A DNA stretch of 25,243 bases from Bacteroidota bacterium (GCA_002748015.1 PDRH01000003.1:1-25243), one strand, 5' to 3'. Shown: positions 1 through 7,691, numbered from the stretch's first letter. The notes: generated by a model from the sequence alone, not told the origin. Made by a program: numbers and translations.

Positions 1-1772
1 CGGTTGGCCTCCTTGATGATGCGTTTGGCCTCGCTCCGCGCCTCGCTCATTATGGCTCTTCGTTGGGCAGAAAGGTCTCCTGTGGCCTCCATGAGCTGTG
101 TCCGTAGATGCTCTACGCTCCGTGAGGCCTCCTCTATCTCGCGCCGCTTCTGCTCCCAGGCCAGCTTATCGGCCGATGCCGCCCGTAGCTGCTCCTCCAG
201 CGAGATGTACTCCGTACCGGCGATTTCCGCCGCGCGGGCTATTACACCTTCCGGTAGCCCCATGCGCTCGGCAATCTCGAAGGCGAAGCTGCTTCCCGGT
301 ACGCCCATTTCAAGGCGGTAGAGCGGGCGCATGCCCTCCACGTCGTAGGCCATCGAGCCGTTGTGTAGCCCTTCGGTGCGTGTCGCCAGCTGCTTGAGGT
401 TGCCGTAGTGCGTGGTAACCACGCCCAGCGGGCCTTTGTCGCCCAGCTCGGTCAGCACCGACTCGGCGATAGCCCCTCCGGCTACGGGTTCGGTTCCGCT
501 CCCCAGCTCGTCTATCAGCACCAGGCTCTTGGGCGATGCATGGCGCAGTATCTCGCGCATGGCCATTAGGTGTGAGCTGTAGGTCGATAGCTCGTCCTCC
601 ATGCTCTGCGCATCGCCGATGTCTAGTAGCAGGGAATCGAAGACCCCCATTTCGCTGTTCTCCTTCACCAGGGGCAGAAAGCCGCATTGCAGCATGTAGA
701 CCGCCGTCCCCACCGTCTTCAGGCATACGGACTTCCCCCCCGCATTGGGGCCGGATATTACCAGGATCCGTTGCGCCTTATCGAGGCGGATGTCCAGCGG
801 TACGGGCTCCAGCCCCTCCGCCTTCATCTTCTCCAGCAGGCGGGGATGCTTCGCCCCTCGCAGGTATAGGCGTTGCCCCTCGACGAGGATAGGCTTACCC
901 CCGCCCACCCGCACGGCGTACTTGGCCTTGGCGCGCAGTACGTCCATCTCAACGAGTAGCTCGCCGCAGCCACGGATGGGTTCACGCTCCTCGCGTAGCG
1001 CATTGGTAACCTCCAGGAGTATGCGCGCAACCTCGGCGCTTTCCTCCTCGCGTAGTCCCCGTATTTCGGCCTGTAGCTCTAGCACTGCGTAGGGTGCTAC
1101 GAAGAGCGTTTGACCGCCCCGCGAATGGCCCTGTACCACGGCCGCAATCTTCCCCTTCGCCCCTGCCGGTATGGGGATGAGAGCCTGCCCATCGCGCACG
1201 GCTACTCGGGCATCTGCAGGCAGGTAGCCCTCCCGCTGCCCTTCGGCGAGGATGGAGTTCATCAGGCTGCTTACCTTCCCGTCCCGTTTGCGTAGCTCAC
1301 GGCGAATGCGGTATAGCTCTTCTGAGGCTTCGTCCCGTATCAGCCCGTCGTCCCCGAGCACTCGCTTTAGGATGGGCAGGACGCCCTCTGGCCATTCGTA
1401 GCCTGCGCAGAGGCGTAGCAGGTGGCCTCCTGGGGCTATATCCCTAAATGCACGGATTAGCGCCCGCACAGTTTGCAGGGCCCTGCGTAGCTCGGCCAGC
1501 TGCGCCTCGCTGGCGGCTAGATCTTCCGTCCCCAGTACGGCCACGATTTCCTCCAGGTCGGAGTAGCCGGAGTCGGGTATTCCCCCGTGCAGCATGAGTA
1601 TGCCCTTCAGCTCGTCGAGCCGGTTGAGGTTGGTCTGTATGTAGCCCCTGTCGGTGGAGAAGCGGGCGTGGCGTATCAGCTCGCGGCCGGTGGGGGTGGT
1701 GGCCATCTCCTCAACGGCCTTGGCCACCCGGGCAAAGCCTATGCGGGCGGGGAAATCCTTCGGGAAAATCAT
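1..1772 (-). CDS. mutS2: Endonuclease MutS2 (partial, C-terminus beyond left edge)
   Basis: MutS2 is a MutS-family ATPase that acts on recombination intermediates or collided ribosomes rather than in mismatch repair. The frame is open from the ATG at 1770-1772 to the window edge, 590 visible residues. Walker A GPNAGGKS is at about residues 341-348 and Walker B LVLIDELGSGTEP at about 417-430. The N-terminal third is the helical lever/clamp region. After the ATPase comes a Glu/Arg/Ala-rich coiled coil (about residues 515-590), as in MutS2 before the KOW and Smr domains. The Smr nuclease domain, if present, lies outside the window. Family members are about 780-840 residues, so roughly a quarter is missing. 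A TACCTTTG box lies about 25 bases upstream of the start. The gene is separated from the envelope locus by a terminator hairpin. The identification is secure; only the C-terminal activity cannot be judged. Confidence 0.95.
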   Translation of the reverse strand, partial: MIFPKDFPARIGFARVAKAVEEMATTPTGRELIRHARFSTDRGYIQTNLNRLDELKGILMLHGGIPDSGYSDLEEIVAVLGTEDLAASEAQLAELRRALQTVRALIRAFRDIAPGGHLLRLCAGYEWPEGVLPILKRVLGDDGLIRDEASEELYRIRRELRKRDGKVSSLMNSILAEGQREGYLPADARVAVRDGQALIPIPAGAKGKIAAVVQGHSRGGQTLFVAPYAVLELQAEIRGLREEESAEVARILLEVTNALREEREPIRGCGELLVEMDVLRAKAKYAVRVGGGKPILVEGQRLYLRGAKHPRLLEKMKAEGLEPVPLDIRLDKAQRILVISGPNAGGKSVCLKTVGTAVYMLQCGFLPLVKENSEMGVFDSLLLDIGDAQSMEDELSTYSSHLMAMREILRHASPKSLVLIDELGSGTEPVAGGAIAESVLTELGDKGPLGVVTTHYGNLKQLATRTEGLHNGSMAYDVEGMRPLYRLEMGVPGSSFAFEIAERMGLPEGVIARAAEIAGTEYISLEEQLRAASADKLAWEQKRREIEEASRSVEHLRTQLMEATGDLSAQRRAIMSEARSEAKRIIKEAN

Positions 1773-1796
1773 ATGGGGTCTGCTGTCTTTGGGGGG

Positions 1797-1804
1797 CAAA
1801 GGTA
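1797..1804 (-). promoter_or_regulatory. Putative -7 box of the mutS2 promoter
   Basis: On the minus strand this reads TACCTTTG, matching the Bacteroidetes -7 consensus TAnnTTTG. It would give a leader of about 20 bases. No clear -33 TTTG is present 19-21 bases upstream, so it is only moderately supported. Confidence 0.5.
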
Positions 1805-1834
1805 GCAAATATGCGGGGATGGGGGGAGGAAGAA

Positions 1835-1866
1835 AAGGGGGCTACTGCGCCAGCAGTAGCCCCCTT
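1835..1866 (-). terminator. Intrinsic terminator of the envelope locus
   Basis: This is a perfect 14-bp stem (1835-1848 with 1853-1866) with a 4-base loop. On the minus strand the stem runs into TTTTCTTCC, so it fits an intrinsic terminator about 100 bases after the last envelope gene and just before the mutS2 promoter. Confidence 0.75.
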
Positions 1867-1901
1867 CATATTTTGCAAGTATATCCGCTCTTCGCAGTAT
1901 G

Positions 1902-1966
1902 TCCCCTACAATCACCCCTACCCCGTTTGTAGGGTTTGTTAATGGGGTAAGCGTGATTGTAGGGGA
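1902..1966. repeat. 14-bp perfect inverted repeat directly after the last envelope gene
   Basis: Arms 1902-1915 and 1953-1966 are exact reverse complements (TCCCCTACAATCAC). Between them is a nested pair, TACCCC at 1919-1924 with GGGGTA at 1944-1949. It begins two bases after the stop codon at 1968-1970. There is no U-tract next to the arms, so it is more likely a 3' stabilising structure or small palindromic insertion than a simple terminator. Confidence 0.6.
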
Positions 1967-1967
1967 T

Positions 1968-2354
1968 TTACTGCTTCTCGAGGGAGTAGAAAGTCCCCTC
2001 AATTGTTACCTTCATAGTATTGCCAGACACGTTACCAATCACAATGCCGGAATCAGTAGCCGCAGGTAGGCCATTTACAAACGTCCAACCAAAAGTATGC
2101 GAATAACTATCACTATCACTACGGTATGAGCCTTTTCCACTTGCCTCAAATGAAACAGTACACCCGTCACCTTTCCATACCCCAACAATATTTTCGAGTT
2201 TAGACTTCTCGCCGTTTTGTCCAGAGCTAGTCCTTGACTCAAGCTCCTTGTCTAGGTCCTTTTTCTCGCATCCGTTCAGGCTAAGTGTAGCCAATCCTCC
2301 TATTATCGCAGCTGCAAGTAGCAGCAACTTTCTGCGTCTCATCATACTATTCAT
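1968..2354 (-). CDS. Small lipoprotein, paralogue of the lipoprotein at 11052-11456
   Basis: This 128-residue protein has a lipoprotein signal with lipobox LNGC (Cys29), then a charged Lys/Glu/Ser linker (about 30-55) and a compact beta-rich domain starting VGVWKGDG and ending in LEKQ. The lipoprotein at 11052-11456 has the same plan: VGNW at the domain start, alternating hydrophobic strands, and LERQ at the C-terminus. The pattern (GxW near the start, short beta strands, 70-75 residues) recalls small lipocalin-like lipoproteins of Bacteroidetes, but the family is not established. The start overlaps the stop of the upstream gene by 8 bases, indicating translational coupling. ATG codons at 2345 and 2342 are alternative starts that leave the lipobox intact. 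It is visibly AT-richer than its neighbours. Function unknown. Confidence 0.8.
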   Translation of the reverse strand: MNSMMRRRKLLLLAAAIIGGLATLSLNGCEKKDLDKELESRTSSGQNGEKSKLENIVGVWKGDGCTVSFEASGKGSYRSDSDSYSHTFGWTFVNGLPAATDSGIVIGNVSGNTMKVTIEGTFYSLEKQ

Positions 2355-3525
2355 ATTGTAAGAAGTTTCTCGTGATTAGAAATCCTATCCGTGCGCAGGG
2401 GTAAATTCCCGTGGCATCCATGGATACCCCTCCCTCTAGCTGTATCCCAAAGCTTACGCGCGCATATCGCCACTTGAAGTCCGCACCGACCGAAGCTCTT
2501 CCCCCCACCACATGGCGAAGGTTCTCATACTCCTGGTCGTTCATCTCTATGGAGCTTGTCCCGTTGTACCTTGACCCTTCTGATGACATCCATACGTCAT
2601 TTGTATTTCTGTAGCCGTTACTACGTTTCATACGTTCTTCGCTCTGCATTGTGCTCTTGTAATCGAGGTACTCCTCCGTCAGGCTAGCGCTTGAGTAGCC
2701 CATTCCTGCCGCAAGGTAGAAGCGCTTGTAGAAGTAGAATCTCCCCATAACTTCCCAGGCAAAGGTTGCTCCATCAAGCGAACCATACTCCCCGTAGGGT
2801 AGGCCAACCCCAACGAGAGCCGAGTAGCCGGCCCCCAGATTCGTCTCCCCCAGCTGGAAGCGTTGCCCAACGTTGAAGTAGAAGGGGGAGGGGAAGCCAG
2901 AACCTATCGTGAAGTGAAGGTAATCGCCGATGAAGGGTCTGAGGGCTGCTAGCTTGCGCTCGTAGGCCTCCTTCTCGGCTTCCTTTCCCTCTCCCTCGTA
3001 TTTGCGCCTCGCCTTCTTAAGGTCTATCTTCTTATGCCATTCATTGTAGTCCTTCTCAAAGCGGTCATCTCGGCAGGTGTGCGAGCGGCGCTCTGGGTGG
3101 AAAGGCCGGTTCATCTGCGAGCGCACCTGCAGCAGGACGTATACCTTAACGCTTTTCCAGTCGGCCTGCTCCTCAAGGTGTATAGGGCGCGAACGGCAGG
3201 CCTCGTTGTACTGTACGTGGTGGCTCTTCAGCACCGCATTGAGCTGCCTAAGCGTCTCGCCCGTCTCGCTGACCTTCTGTTGCGGGATGACCTCCAACCC
3301 CTGGAGATTCCGCATCTTGTTGACTGCATGGCGAATGGCATTAACGTAGGCCTCGTCCTCGTTTGCACCTCGTCCCATCCCCCAGACGTAGCTGTAGCCA
3401 GCTCCCTCAGGTGCTAGGGGTGTTTCATCAGCCCAGATGGGTCGTGGCTCCATGTACTGCGCGCTGGCCACTTGTGATGCAAGTAGGCACAGGAATAGGG
3501 GAAGTATACTGCCGAATCTCATCAT
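2347..3525 (-). CDS. Exported protein, LPP20-like domain plus barrel-like C-terminus (copy B)
   Basis: I place the start at the ATG at 3525 (392 residues). It has AGGAGG about 10 bases upstream and immediately gives a signal peptide (MMRFGSILPLFLCLLASQVASA, cleaved before Gln). The longer open frame to 3594 overlaps the upstream gene. Next come EPRPIW and a segment YVWGMGRGANEDEAYVNAIRHAV, typical of LPP20-like domains (G-x-G followed by an Ala-rich helix), then a strand VKVYVLLQV. A charged helical stretch (about residues 160-200) leads to about 190 residues of alternating Gly/aromatic strands, for example YFNVGQRFQLGETNLGAGYS, that look like an outer-membrane or beta-sandwich domain. It is a paralogue of the protein at 6561-7586. 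It follows an LPP20 lipoprotein by 13 bases. Function unknown. Confidence 0.85.
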   Translation of the reverse strand: MMRFGSILPLFLCLLASQVASAQYMEPRPIWADETPLAPEGAGYSYVWGMGRGANEDEAYVNAIRHAVNKMRNLQGLEVIPQQKVSETGETLRQLNAVLKSHHVQYNEACRSRPIHLEEQADWKSVKVYVLLQVRSQMNRPFHPERRSHTCRDDRFEKDYNEWHKKIDLKKARRKYEGEGKEAEKEAYERKLAALRPFIGDYLHFTIGSGFPSPFYFNVGQRFQLGETNLGAGYSALVGVGLPYGEYGSLDGATFAWEVMGRFYFYKRFYLAAGMGYSSASLTEEYLDYKSTMQSEERMKRSNGYRNTNDVWMSSEGSRYNGTSSIEMNDQEYENLRHVVGGRASVGADFKWRYARVSFGIQLEGGVSMDATGIYPCARIGFLITRNFLQYE

Positions 3526-3538
3526 CTTACCCCTCCTC

Positions 3539-4429
3539 CTAAAGCGCCACATTGTCTCCCCCCTCCTGCAGCATCGCCTTACGTTGCTTTTCAAGCTCTA
3601 GCGCCTTATCGCGCTGCTGCTGCTCACGCTGAACCTGCCGGTTTATCTGGCTATCCATGGCTTCCAGTAGCCTATCCCGGTTGAATTTCACCTTCATGGT
3701 TTCCAGCTCGTCAGCCACCCCATTGGCGAACTTATCAACCCTAATCTGCACCGCTACGTACCACTTGATGCTACCGGTATTGGTTTTTACTGAGGTTTGG
3801 CAGGTCACTTCGGAGTAGTCGTTGAGCACCTTCTCGCCCGCCACACGCATGGCGTTCTCTAGGTTGTTTTCCCTGTTCACCTTGGCGCCCGGAGTCCCCG
3901 TCTTGGAGTTGTAGTCCGTAAGGATATTCTGGACTACCCCCATGAACTTTGAACCCAAATTCGCCCTTGCCGCATTGGACGCCTCGGCTAGCGCAGCGTA
4001 CTCATCCAGGACATGCTCCCCTATACCGAGCCCCCGGTAGTATTTCCCATCGCCTCCCATACCCTCTGCAGAGCAGGGAACCAGTCGCACTACGCTCCCT
4101 TCATCCAGTTGCGCTTGCTGCGCATACAGTTGGTCGAGCTGCTTCATCTTCAGCTCCCGCTTTTTGCGTCGCATTTCCCGTTGGTAGGCTAGCTCCTCGA
4201 GCTTATCCTGCCGCTCCATGCGCCGTATCTCGGCATCAAGCTCATCCGGCTGCTGCTGGGGGGCCATCTGTGTAGCATTCGCTTGCGCATTTTGCCCCTG
4301 ATACTGCGGCTGCCCCTGATACCCCTGCGGCCTATACTGCCCATACTGCGGGTACTGCCTCCGCCCGCACGATGCCGCCATCAAAACCGCCGCCACGGCC
4401 ACCAATCCAAAGTAGAGTTTCCTTCTCAT
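3539..4429 (-). CDS. LPP20-like lipoprotein with coiled coil (copy B)
   Basis: This 296-residue lipoprotein has lipobox AASC (Cys21). A Gln/Tyr/Gly/Pro-rich linker follows (about 24-60, units like GYQGQPQYQ), then a highly charged coiled coil (about 62-108). An LPP20-like domain lies at about 117-240: YYRGLGIGEHVLDEYAALAEASNAA resembles the glycine turn and Ala-rich helix of that family, with a later strand SIKWYVAVQIRV. A second charged helix ends the protein (about 250-290). It is a close paralogue of the protein at 7692-8642, with nearly identical first 35 residues. The family is annotated in Bacteroidetes as LPP20 lipoprotein, after the Helicobacter antigen, but its role there is not known. 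I infer a periplasm- or surface-anchored scaffold acting with the adjacent barrel-like protein. Confidence 0.85.
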   Translation of the reverse strand: MRRKLYFGLVAVAAVLMAASCGRRQYPQYGQYRPQGYQGQPQYQGQNAQANATQMAPQQQPDELDAEIRRMERQDKLEELAYQREMRRKKRELKMKQLDQLYAQQAQLDEGSVVRLVPCSAEGMGGDGKYYRGLGIGEHVLDEYAALAEASNAARANLGSKFMGVVQNILTDYNSKTGTPGAKVNRENNLENAMRVAGEKVLNDYSEVTCQTSVKTNTGSIKWYVAVQIRVDKFANGVADELETMKVKFNRDRLLEAMDSQINRQVQREQQQRDKALELEKQRKAMLQEGGDNVAL

Positions 4430-4439
4430 ACCACTTACC

Positions 4440-4462
4440 TTTTAGTTGAAAAAAGATACGAC
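4440..4462 (-). repeat. 23-base leader block shared with 8654-8676
   Basis: The two blocks differ at a single base (GATACGAC versus GATGCGAC). Each lies just upstream of an LPP20 lipoprotein gene. The sharing shows that the duplication included the untranslated leader, or that the leader is under selection. Confidence 0.7.
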
Positions 4463-4506
4463 AATCCCACCCACCCGTCGCCAGCACGGCGCAGGTAGGC
4501 GCAGAA

Positions 4507-4541
4507 AGGCCCCGGAAGGGCGCAATACCCCTCCGAGGCCT
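4507..4541 (-). promoter_or_regulatory. Hairpin in the LPP20 copy B leader (terminator or attenuator)
   Basis: Arms 4507-4516 and 4532-4541 pair with one mismatch, extended inward by GGG/CCC, leaving a 7-base loop. On the minus strand the stem is followed by TTTCTG, a weak U-stretch. It could end the VWA copy B transcript or act as an attenuator for the downstream lipoprotein gene. Confidence 0.45.
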
Positions 4542-4582
4542 AACCCCCTAGAGTGTAAGTCTGTAAATTTATCTAAACAACA

Positions 4583-4592
4583 GGGGGGGGGG
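4583..4592. repeat. Homopolymer of ten G
   Basis: Ten consecutive G on the plus strand lie in the untranslated region between two envelope genes. Tracts of this length often slip during replication. Here length change would alter leader or promoter spacing, not a reading frame. Confidence 0.7.
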
Positions 4593-4690
4593 TAAAACGG
4601 ACCTTTCAGCCCGCACCGAGGCGATGGATGCCGAAATCAGCCATCCACATGCATACCCGCACACATCTATACGAACCCCCTTCATGGCCG

Positions 4691-4698
4691 CAAATATA
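4691..4698 (-). promoter_or_regulatory. Putative -7 box for the LPP20 copy B operon
   Basis: The minus strand reads TATATTTG, matching TAnnTTTG. A TTTC lies 19 bases upstream as an imperfect -33 element. It sits in an AT-rich patch within an otherwise GC-rich region and would serve the genes from 4429 down to 1968. Confidence 0.5.
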
Positions 4699-4758
4699 GG
4701 GAAAATACCAAAATCAGGAAAGAACCACCAAATTTTAGACCCCTCCCTATCCCCCCTC

Positions 4759-5586
4759 CTACTTCCCCTCCGCAAGAATCTCCACGAACTGCTTCGCCAC
4801 TATTTTCAGGGCTTCAAGGCTAGCCAGCATAGAGCCAGAGCAGTCCAGCACCAGCATCACCAATGCGCTACCCTGCTTGGCTGGCATCGTATCCTGCATG
4901 TCTTCAGCAACCCCTGCGAATACCCAGGCTAGCTCCTTACGGGTGATGGGCACTGCAAGATCGCTCGAGCTGGAGATGCTGCGGAGCATGCGCTTGAATT
5001 TCAATACCGTCGCCTCGCCATCCCCCATCATCTCCTCCCCAATGAGGCCGATGCTATAGGCCCTGAGCTCCACCCCATGGACAGATGAGCTGGAAAGTAG
5101 ATTGCTGATGTAATCCTCGTAGGCCCTGCCGGTCTCACGTTTGGCATCCTGGAATAACGTCGATATATTGTCGAACCCATCGGTAAAGGTTACGAGCGTT
5201 ACCGATGACAAATCGTCCGGCAATTCCGCAGTTTCCATACGCCTGACAGCATGGTCTATGGCGTAGTAGAGCGCCGTCGAACGCCCCAAGCGCAGATTAT
5301 CAATCTTCTGTTCAAAACTGCGCTGATTGCCAGGAGTCAGCCGCTCTATCTCCTTTACGTCCAGCGCATCGCTGAAGCCGATGATACCGAGGTACACCCC
5401 CGGCTCGCCCTCATCGTTGCCGCGGTACGCCTGAACCCCCTGCCCCCCAGCCACACCAAGCAGCACGCCCCCCACTAGCATTATCCTACCCAATGCGCTG
5501 AATAGCGGGCGTATATAGAGCGTAGGCAGCCCGTAGCGGCAGTCGTCTCGCCTCGTCGCTGATAAACCGAATTGACTTTTCCTCAT
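4759..5586 (-). CDS. Exported protein with circularly permuted VWA domain (copy B)
   Basis: I chose the ATG at 5586 (275 residues) because AAGG lies 9 bases upstream; a GTG at 5592 is the alternative. An N-terminal stretch of about 30 residues precedes a hydrophobic segment (IMLVGGVLLGVAGG) ending in a plausible cleavage site VQA. The body is a VWA fold in permuted order. GVYLGIIGF (strand 2) comes first, then RSTALYYAI with the MIDAS Thr (about T104), then VTLVTFTDGFDN with the MIDAS Asp (about D136), then the remaining strands and helices. At the C-terminus is SALVMLVLDCSGSM (strand 1, D248/S250/S252) plus one helix. All five metal-site residues are present. VWA domains bind ligands through a metal. 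It is the short paralogue of the protein at 8746-10164 and starts 11 bases after the Ig-like lipoprotein gene. Function unknown. Confidence 0.85.
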   Translation of the reverse strand: MRKSQFGLSATRRDDCRYGLPTLYIRPLFSALGRIMLVGGVLLGVAGGQGVQAYRGNDEGEPGVYLGIIGFSDALDVKEIERLTPGNQRSFEQKIDNLRLGRSTALYYAIDHAVRRMETAELPDDLSSVTLVTFTDGFDNISTLFQDAKRETGRAYEDYISNLLSSSSVHGVELRAYSIGLIGEEMMGDGEATVLKFKRMLRSISSSSDLAVPITRKELAWVFAGVAEDMQDTMPAKQGSALVMLVLDCSGSMLASLEALKIVAKQFVEILAEGK

Positions 5587-5597
5587 GGCCACCAGCC

Positions 5598-6542
5598 TTA
5601 GGGTATGACCTCCACATTCACCTCTGCCCTGGCCACCTCCCCGCTCTTCGACACCACCGAGAGCTTGAAGGTTACATTGCCCTCATACCAGGGGAAACGC
5701 ATGCCATACTCATCATACCCCAGTTTCTCCCAATCGAAGCGCAGGTGCTGCGGCTTGCTCTCAGACGTACGAACCCAGAGGTACTGATTGTCCGAGGACC
5801 TGGATATCTCGCTTTCCGTGTTCCACTGGGCGTTCCCATACTTGTAGGCAGCAATGCTGGCCGATAGGATGTCCCCGTCCGCCATGCACCGAATTACCAT
5901 CCTACCAGGGCCGACTGCATCCCATTCCTGAGGACTGAGGATGGTTAGCTTTGTCGGCACCACCGTTTCCTCTCCCGCAGCGCTGCCACCCTCCTCCCCA
6001 TGCGTGCTGCCGTTCTCTCCCCCTTGCGTGTTCTCGTTCTCCTCCCCGTGGCCGTTGCCGCTCTCTCCCCCCTGCGGTTGGGCATTCTCCCCTCCCTGCG
6101 GCTCAGGCGCCACCTCCTTCTCCTCCACCCTGCCGCGCACCGTTATGTCTGTCGCAGCGTAGGCCTCCTGGCCCTCCTCGTCCGTAGCCAGCACTTCCAC
6201 GGTGAACATCGCACCATCCTCTAGCGTCGCTGGCACCCTCAATTTCGTATCTAGCACCAGGTCGTCGTAGAACGGATAGGTAGCGCAGTAGTAATCCGAC
6301 TCCGCCATTGGAGACGACCATGTGTGCGACTCCTGCCCTTCCCCCCGCACGTGTGTTACCACCTGGGTGCTTGTTATATCATTCTTTCCCTTTACAACGC
6401 ATTTCAGCCGGAAGGACTCCCCAGCCCGTAGCACCGTTACGCCGGGCGACTGTATGGCAACCTCAATCTCCTCCTCTGCGCAGCCCCAGAATGCCAGGGG
6501 GGCGACGGCCAGTATCAGTAGTAAGCAATATATTCTCCGCAT
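5598..6542 (-). CDS. Lipoprotein with two Ig-like domains and an octapeptide-repeat linker
   Basis: This 314-residue lipoprotein has lipobox FWGC (Cys21). Residues 25-138 form a beta-rich domain with Ig-like character (GESFRLKCVVKG, MFTVEVLATDEEGQEA). Residues 148-192 are six degenerate 8-residue repeats of the type PQGGENxx, rich in Gly, Glu, Gln and Asn. Residues 195-314 form a second beta-sandwich-like domain that ends in a strand (ARAEVNVEVIP). Such domains often bind proteins or sugars outside the outer membrane. No specific family is recognised. It lies between the two VWA/LPP20 modules, 18 bases after the copy A barrel gene and 11 bases before VWA copy B, so it is probably in the same transcript. 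It has no paralogue in the window. Confidence 0.8.
   Translation of the reverse strand: MRRIYCLLLILAVAPLAFWGCAEEEIEVAIQSPGVTVLRAGESFRLKCVVKGKNDITSTQVVTHVRGEGQESHTWSSPMAESDYYCATYPFYDDLVLDTKLRVPATLEDGAMFTVEVLATDEEGQEAYAATDITVRGRVEEKEVAPEPQGGENAQPQGGESGNGHGEENENTQGGENGSTHGEEGGSAAGEETVVPTKLTILSPQEWDAVGPGRMVIRCMADGDILSASIAAYKYGNAQWNTESEISRSSDNQYLWVRTSESKPQHLRFDWEKLGYDEYGMRFPWYEGNVTFKLSVVSKSGEVARAEVNVEVIP
5967..6101 (-). repeat. Octapeptide-coding repeat region (about six units)
   Basis: It codes for six imperfect 8-residue units, such as PQGGENAQ, PQGGESGN and TQGGENGS, with recurring TCTCCCC-like blocks on the plus strand. The unit is 24 bases, so gain or loss of units keeps the frame and changes only linker length. 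Confidence 0.65.
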
Positions 6543-6560
6543 AGTTATCTCCTTTCTCTA

Positions 6561-7586
6561 CTAGTAAAAACCACCGATGGAGAGCTTTGCCCCGACAATC
6601 GGTTTCAGCGACCCATCCACAACCTTCACGCCCCCCTCCAGCTGCACGCCCCATGTGAAGCCCTGCAGGTCGTCGGGTGGCCATATCAGGTCCACACCAC
6701 CCGTATATTGAAACCCAAGGCGCGAAGACCACTCCTTCACGAGAACCCGGTTGGCCGGATGCGCATGCTCCGCCTCCACTACACCGTACGAAGCCCCCAC
6801 GAACAGGTACTTGTACGGGTAGAGCCTTGCGCCTGCCGACCAGAAGAGCATTTCTTTCTTATGGCCAGTATTCGCGTCCTTAGCGATGTGCATGCCCACG
6901 GTCCCGTGGTACCCAATGCCCAGTATCCCCCCCCACCGCTGCACGATGCTCGTGTTGAACTCCGAGAGTCCATAGGTATACCCTGCGCCCCATAGCGTAT
7001 AGCTCCGGCCGGCGAAGACGGAGTGCCAGAAATGCCGCCGTCGCTCCTTTCTGCCGGCCGCTTCCCGTTGTTCAGCTATGCCCCTTGTCCACTCGCCGTA
7101 GGCCACTTGAAATGCCCGGTCTTGGCATAGAACCTGCTCCACATGCTGCCGCATCGGCATGTTGGCCTTCTCTTGCACCTTGTAGAGAACGTAGACCTTT
7201 ATCCGCTCCCGGGCCTCCCCTTCAGGATTGCTTACCGGTGGGGTCATGCACACCTCCTGGAAGCGCCTCCGGTTCATGCCCATGAGTACCGTCGCCTTGC
7301 TCATGTCCATCATGTCCGCAAGCGTAAGCTGCTCCCCCGGGAAGCCCACCAGCCCCAGGCTCATGAACGCCTTGTAGAGCGCATCGCCCCGGGCACGTTC
7401 ACGGGCTTCAGCCTCATCCACACCAAGCCCCACGCCGGACATGTAGATGAAGTTCGCCCCCGGTGGCGGGCTCGGCACGCTGCTGTACCAGTGGGGGCGC
7501 GGCTCTGCTAACCCTTGGGCAGCAGCGCCAGTGGCTAGCAGGATACCCCCCGCAAGGAGTAGAACCAATAGTAATTTCTGCTTCAT
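6561..7586 (-). CDS. Exported protein, LPP20-like domain plus barrel-like C-terminus (copy A)
   Basis: The ATG at 7586 gives 341 residues starting with a clear signal peptide (MKQKLLLVLLLAGGILLATGAAAQ); the open frame further upstream adds 33 residues without signal character. The mature protein begins LAEPRPHWYSSVP and has an LPP20-like segment (FIYMSGVGLGVDEAEARERA) and a strand IKVYVLYKV. A basic helical stretch follows (about 165-195). The last 145 residues alternate Gly and aromatics and end in LSIGGFY, an aromatic C-terminus as in outer-membrane beta-barrels. The same layout is seen in the protein at 2347-3525: EPRP-W at the mature start, the strand, and VQLEGGV near the end. It lies downstream of LPP20 lipoprotein copy A. 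Function unknown; outer-membrane location is inferred. Confidence 0.85.
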   Translation of the reverse strand: MKQKLLLVLLLAGGILLATGAAAQGLAEPRPHWYSSVPSPPPGANFIYMSGVGLGVDEAEARERARGDALYKAFMSLGLVGFPGEQLTLADMMDMSKATVLMGMNRRRFQEVCMTPPVSNPEGEARERIKVYVLYKVQEKANMPMRQHVEQVLCQDRAFQVAYGEWTRGIAEQREAAGRKERRRHFWHSVFAGRSYTLWGAGYTYGLSEFNTSIVQRWGGILGIGYHGTVGMHIAKDANTGHKKEMLFWSAGARLYPYKYLFVGASYGVVEAEHAHPANRVLVKEWSSRLGFQYTGGVDLIWPPDDLQGFTWGVQLEGGVKVVDGSLKPIVGAKLSIGGFY

Positions 7587-7691
7587 ATGCCTATGAAGAT
7601 TTAGCAATGGGTAATTCGTAGAGTATGGTGTATGGAGGGGGGCGAAGAGCCAAGTATTTGCCCCCACGCCTCCCCTCATCGCCATGGTCTA

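Larger units (their letters stand above)
4430..4758 (-). other. Long leader between VWA copy B and LPP20 copy B
   Basis: No gene is seen in these 329 bases. They hold a -7 box at 4691-4698, a run of ten G (ten C in the transcript) at 4583-4592, a hairpin at 4507-4541, and a 23-base block at 4440-4462 that recurs at 8654-8676 upstream of the paralogous lipoprotein gene. If the promoter is used, the lipoprotein transcript has a leader of about 250 bases. Confidence 0.6.

Noticed and set aside
1769..2002. 77-codon leftward frame between mutS2 and the last lipoprotein
   Set aside because: It is made of the inverted repeat and the terminator hairpin and overlaps both gene ends.
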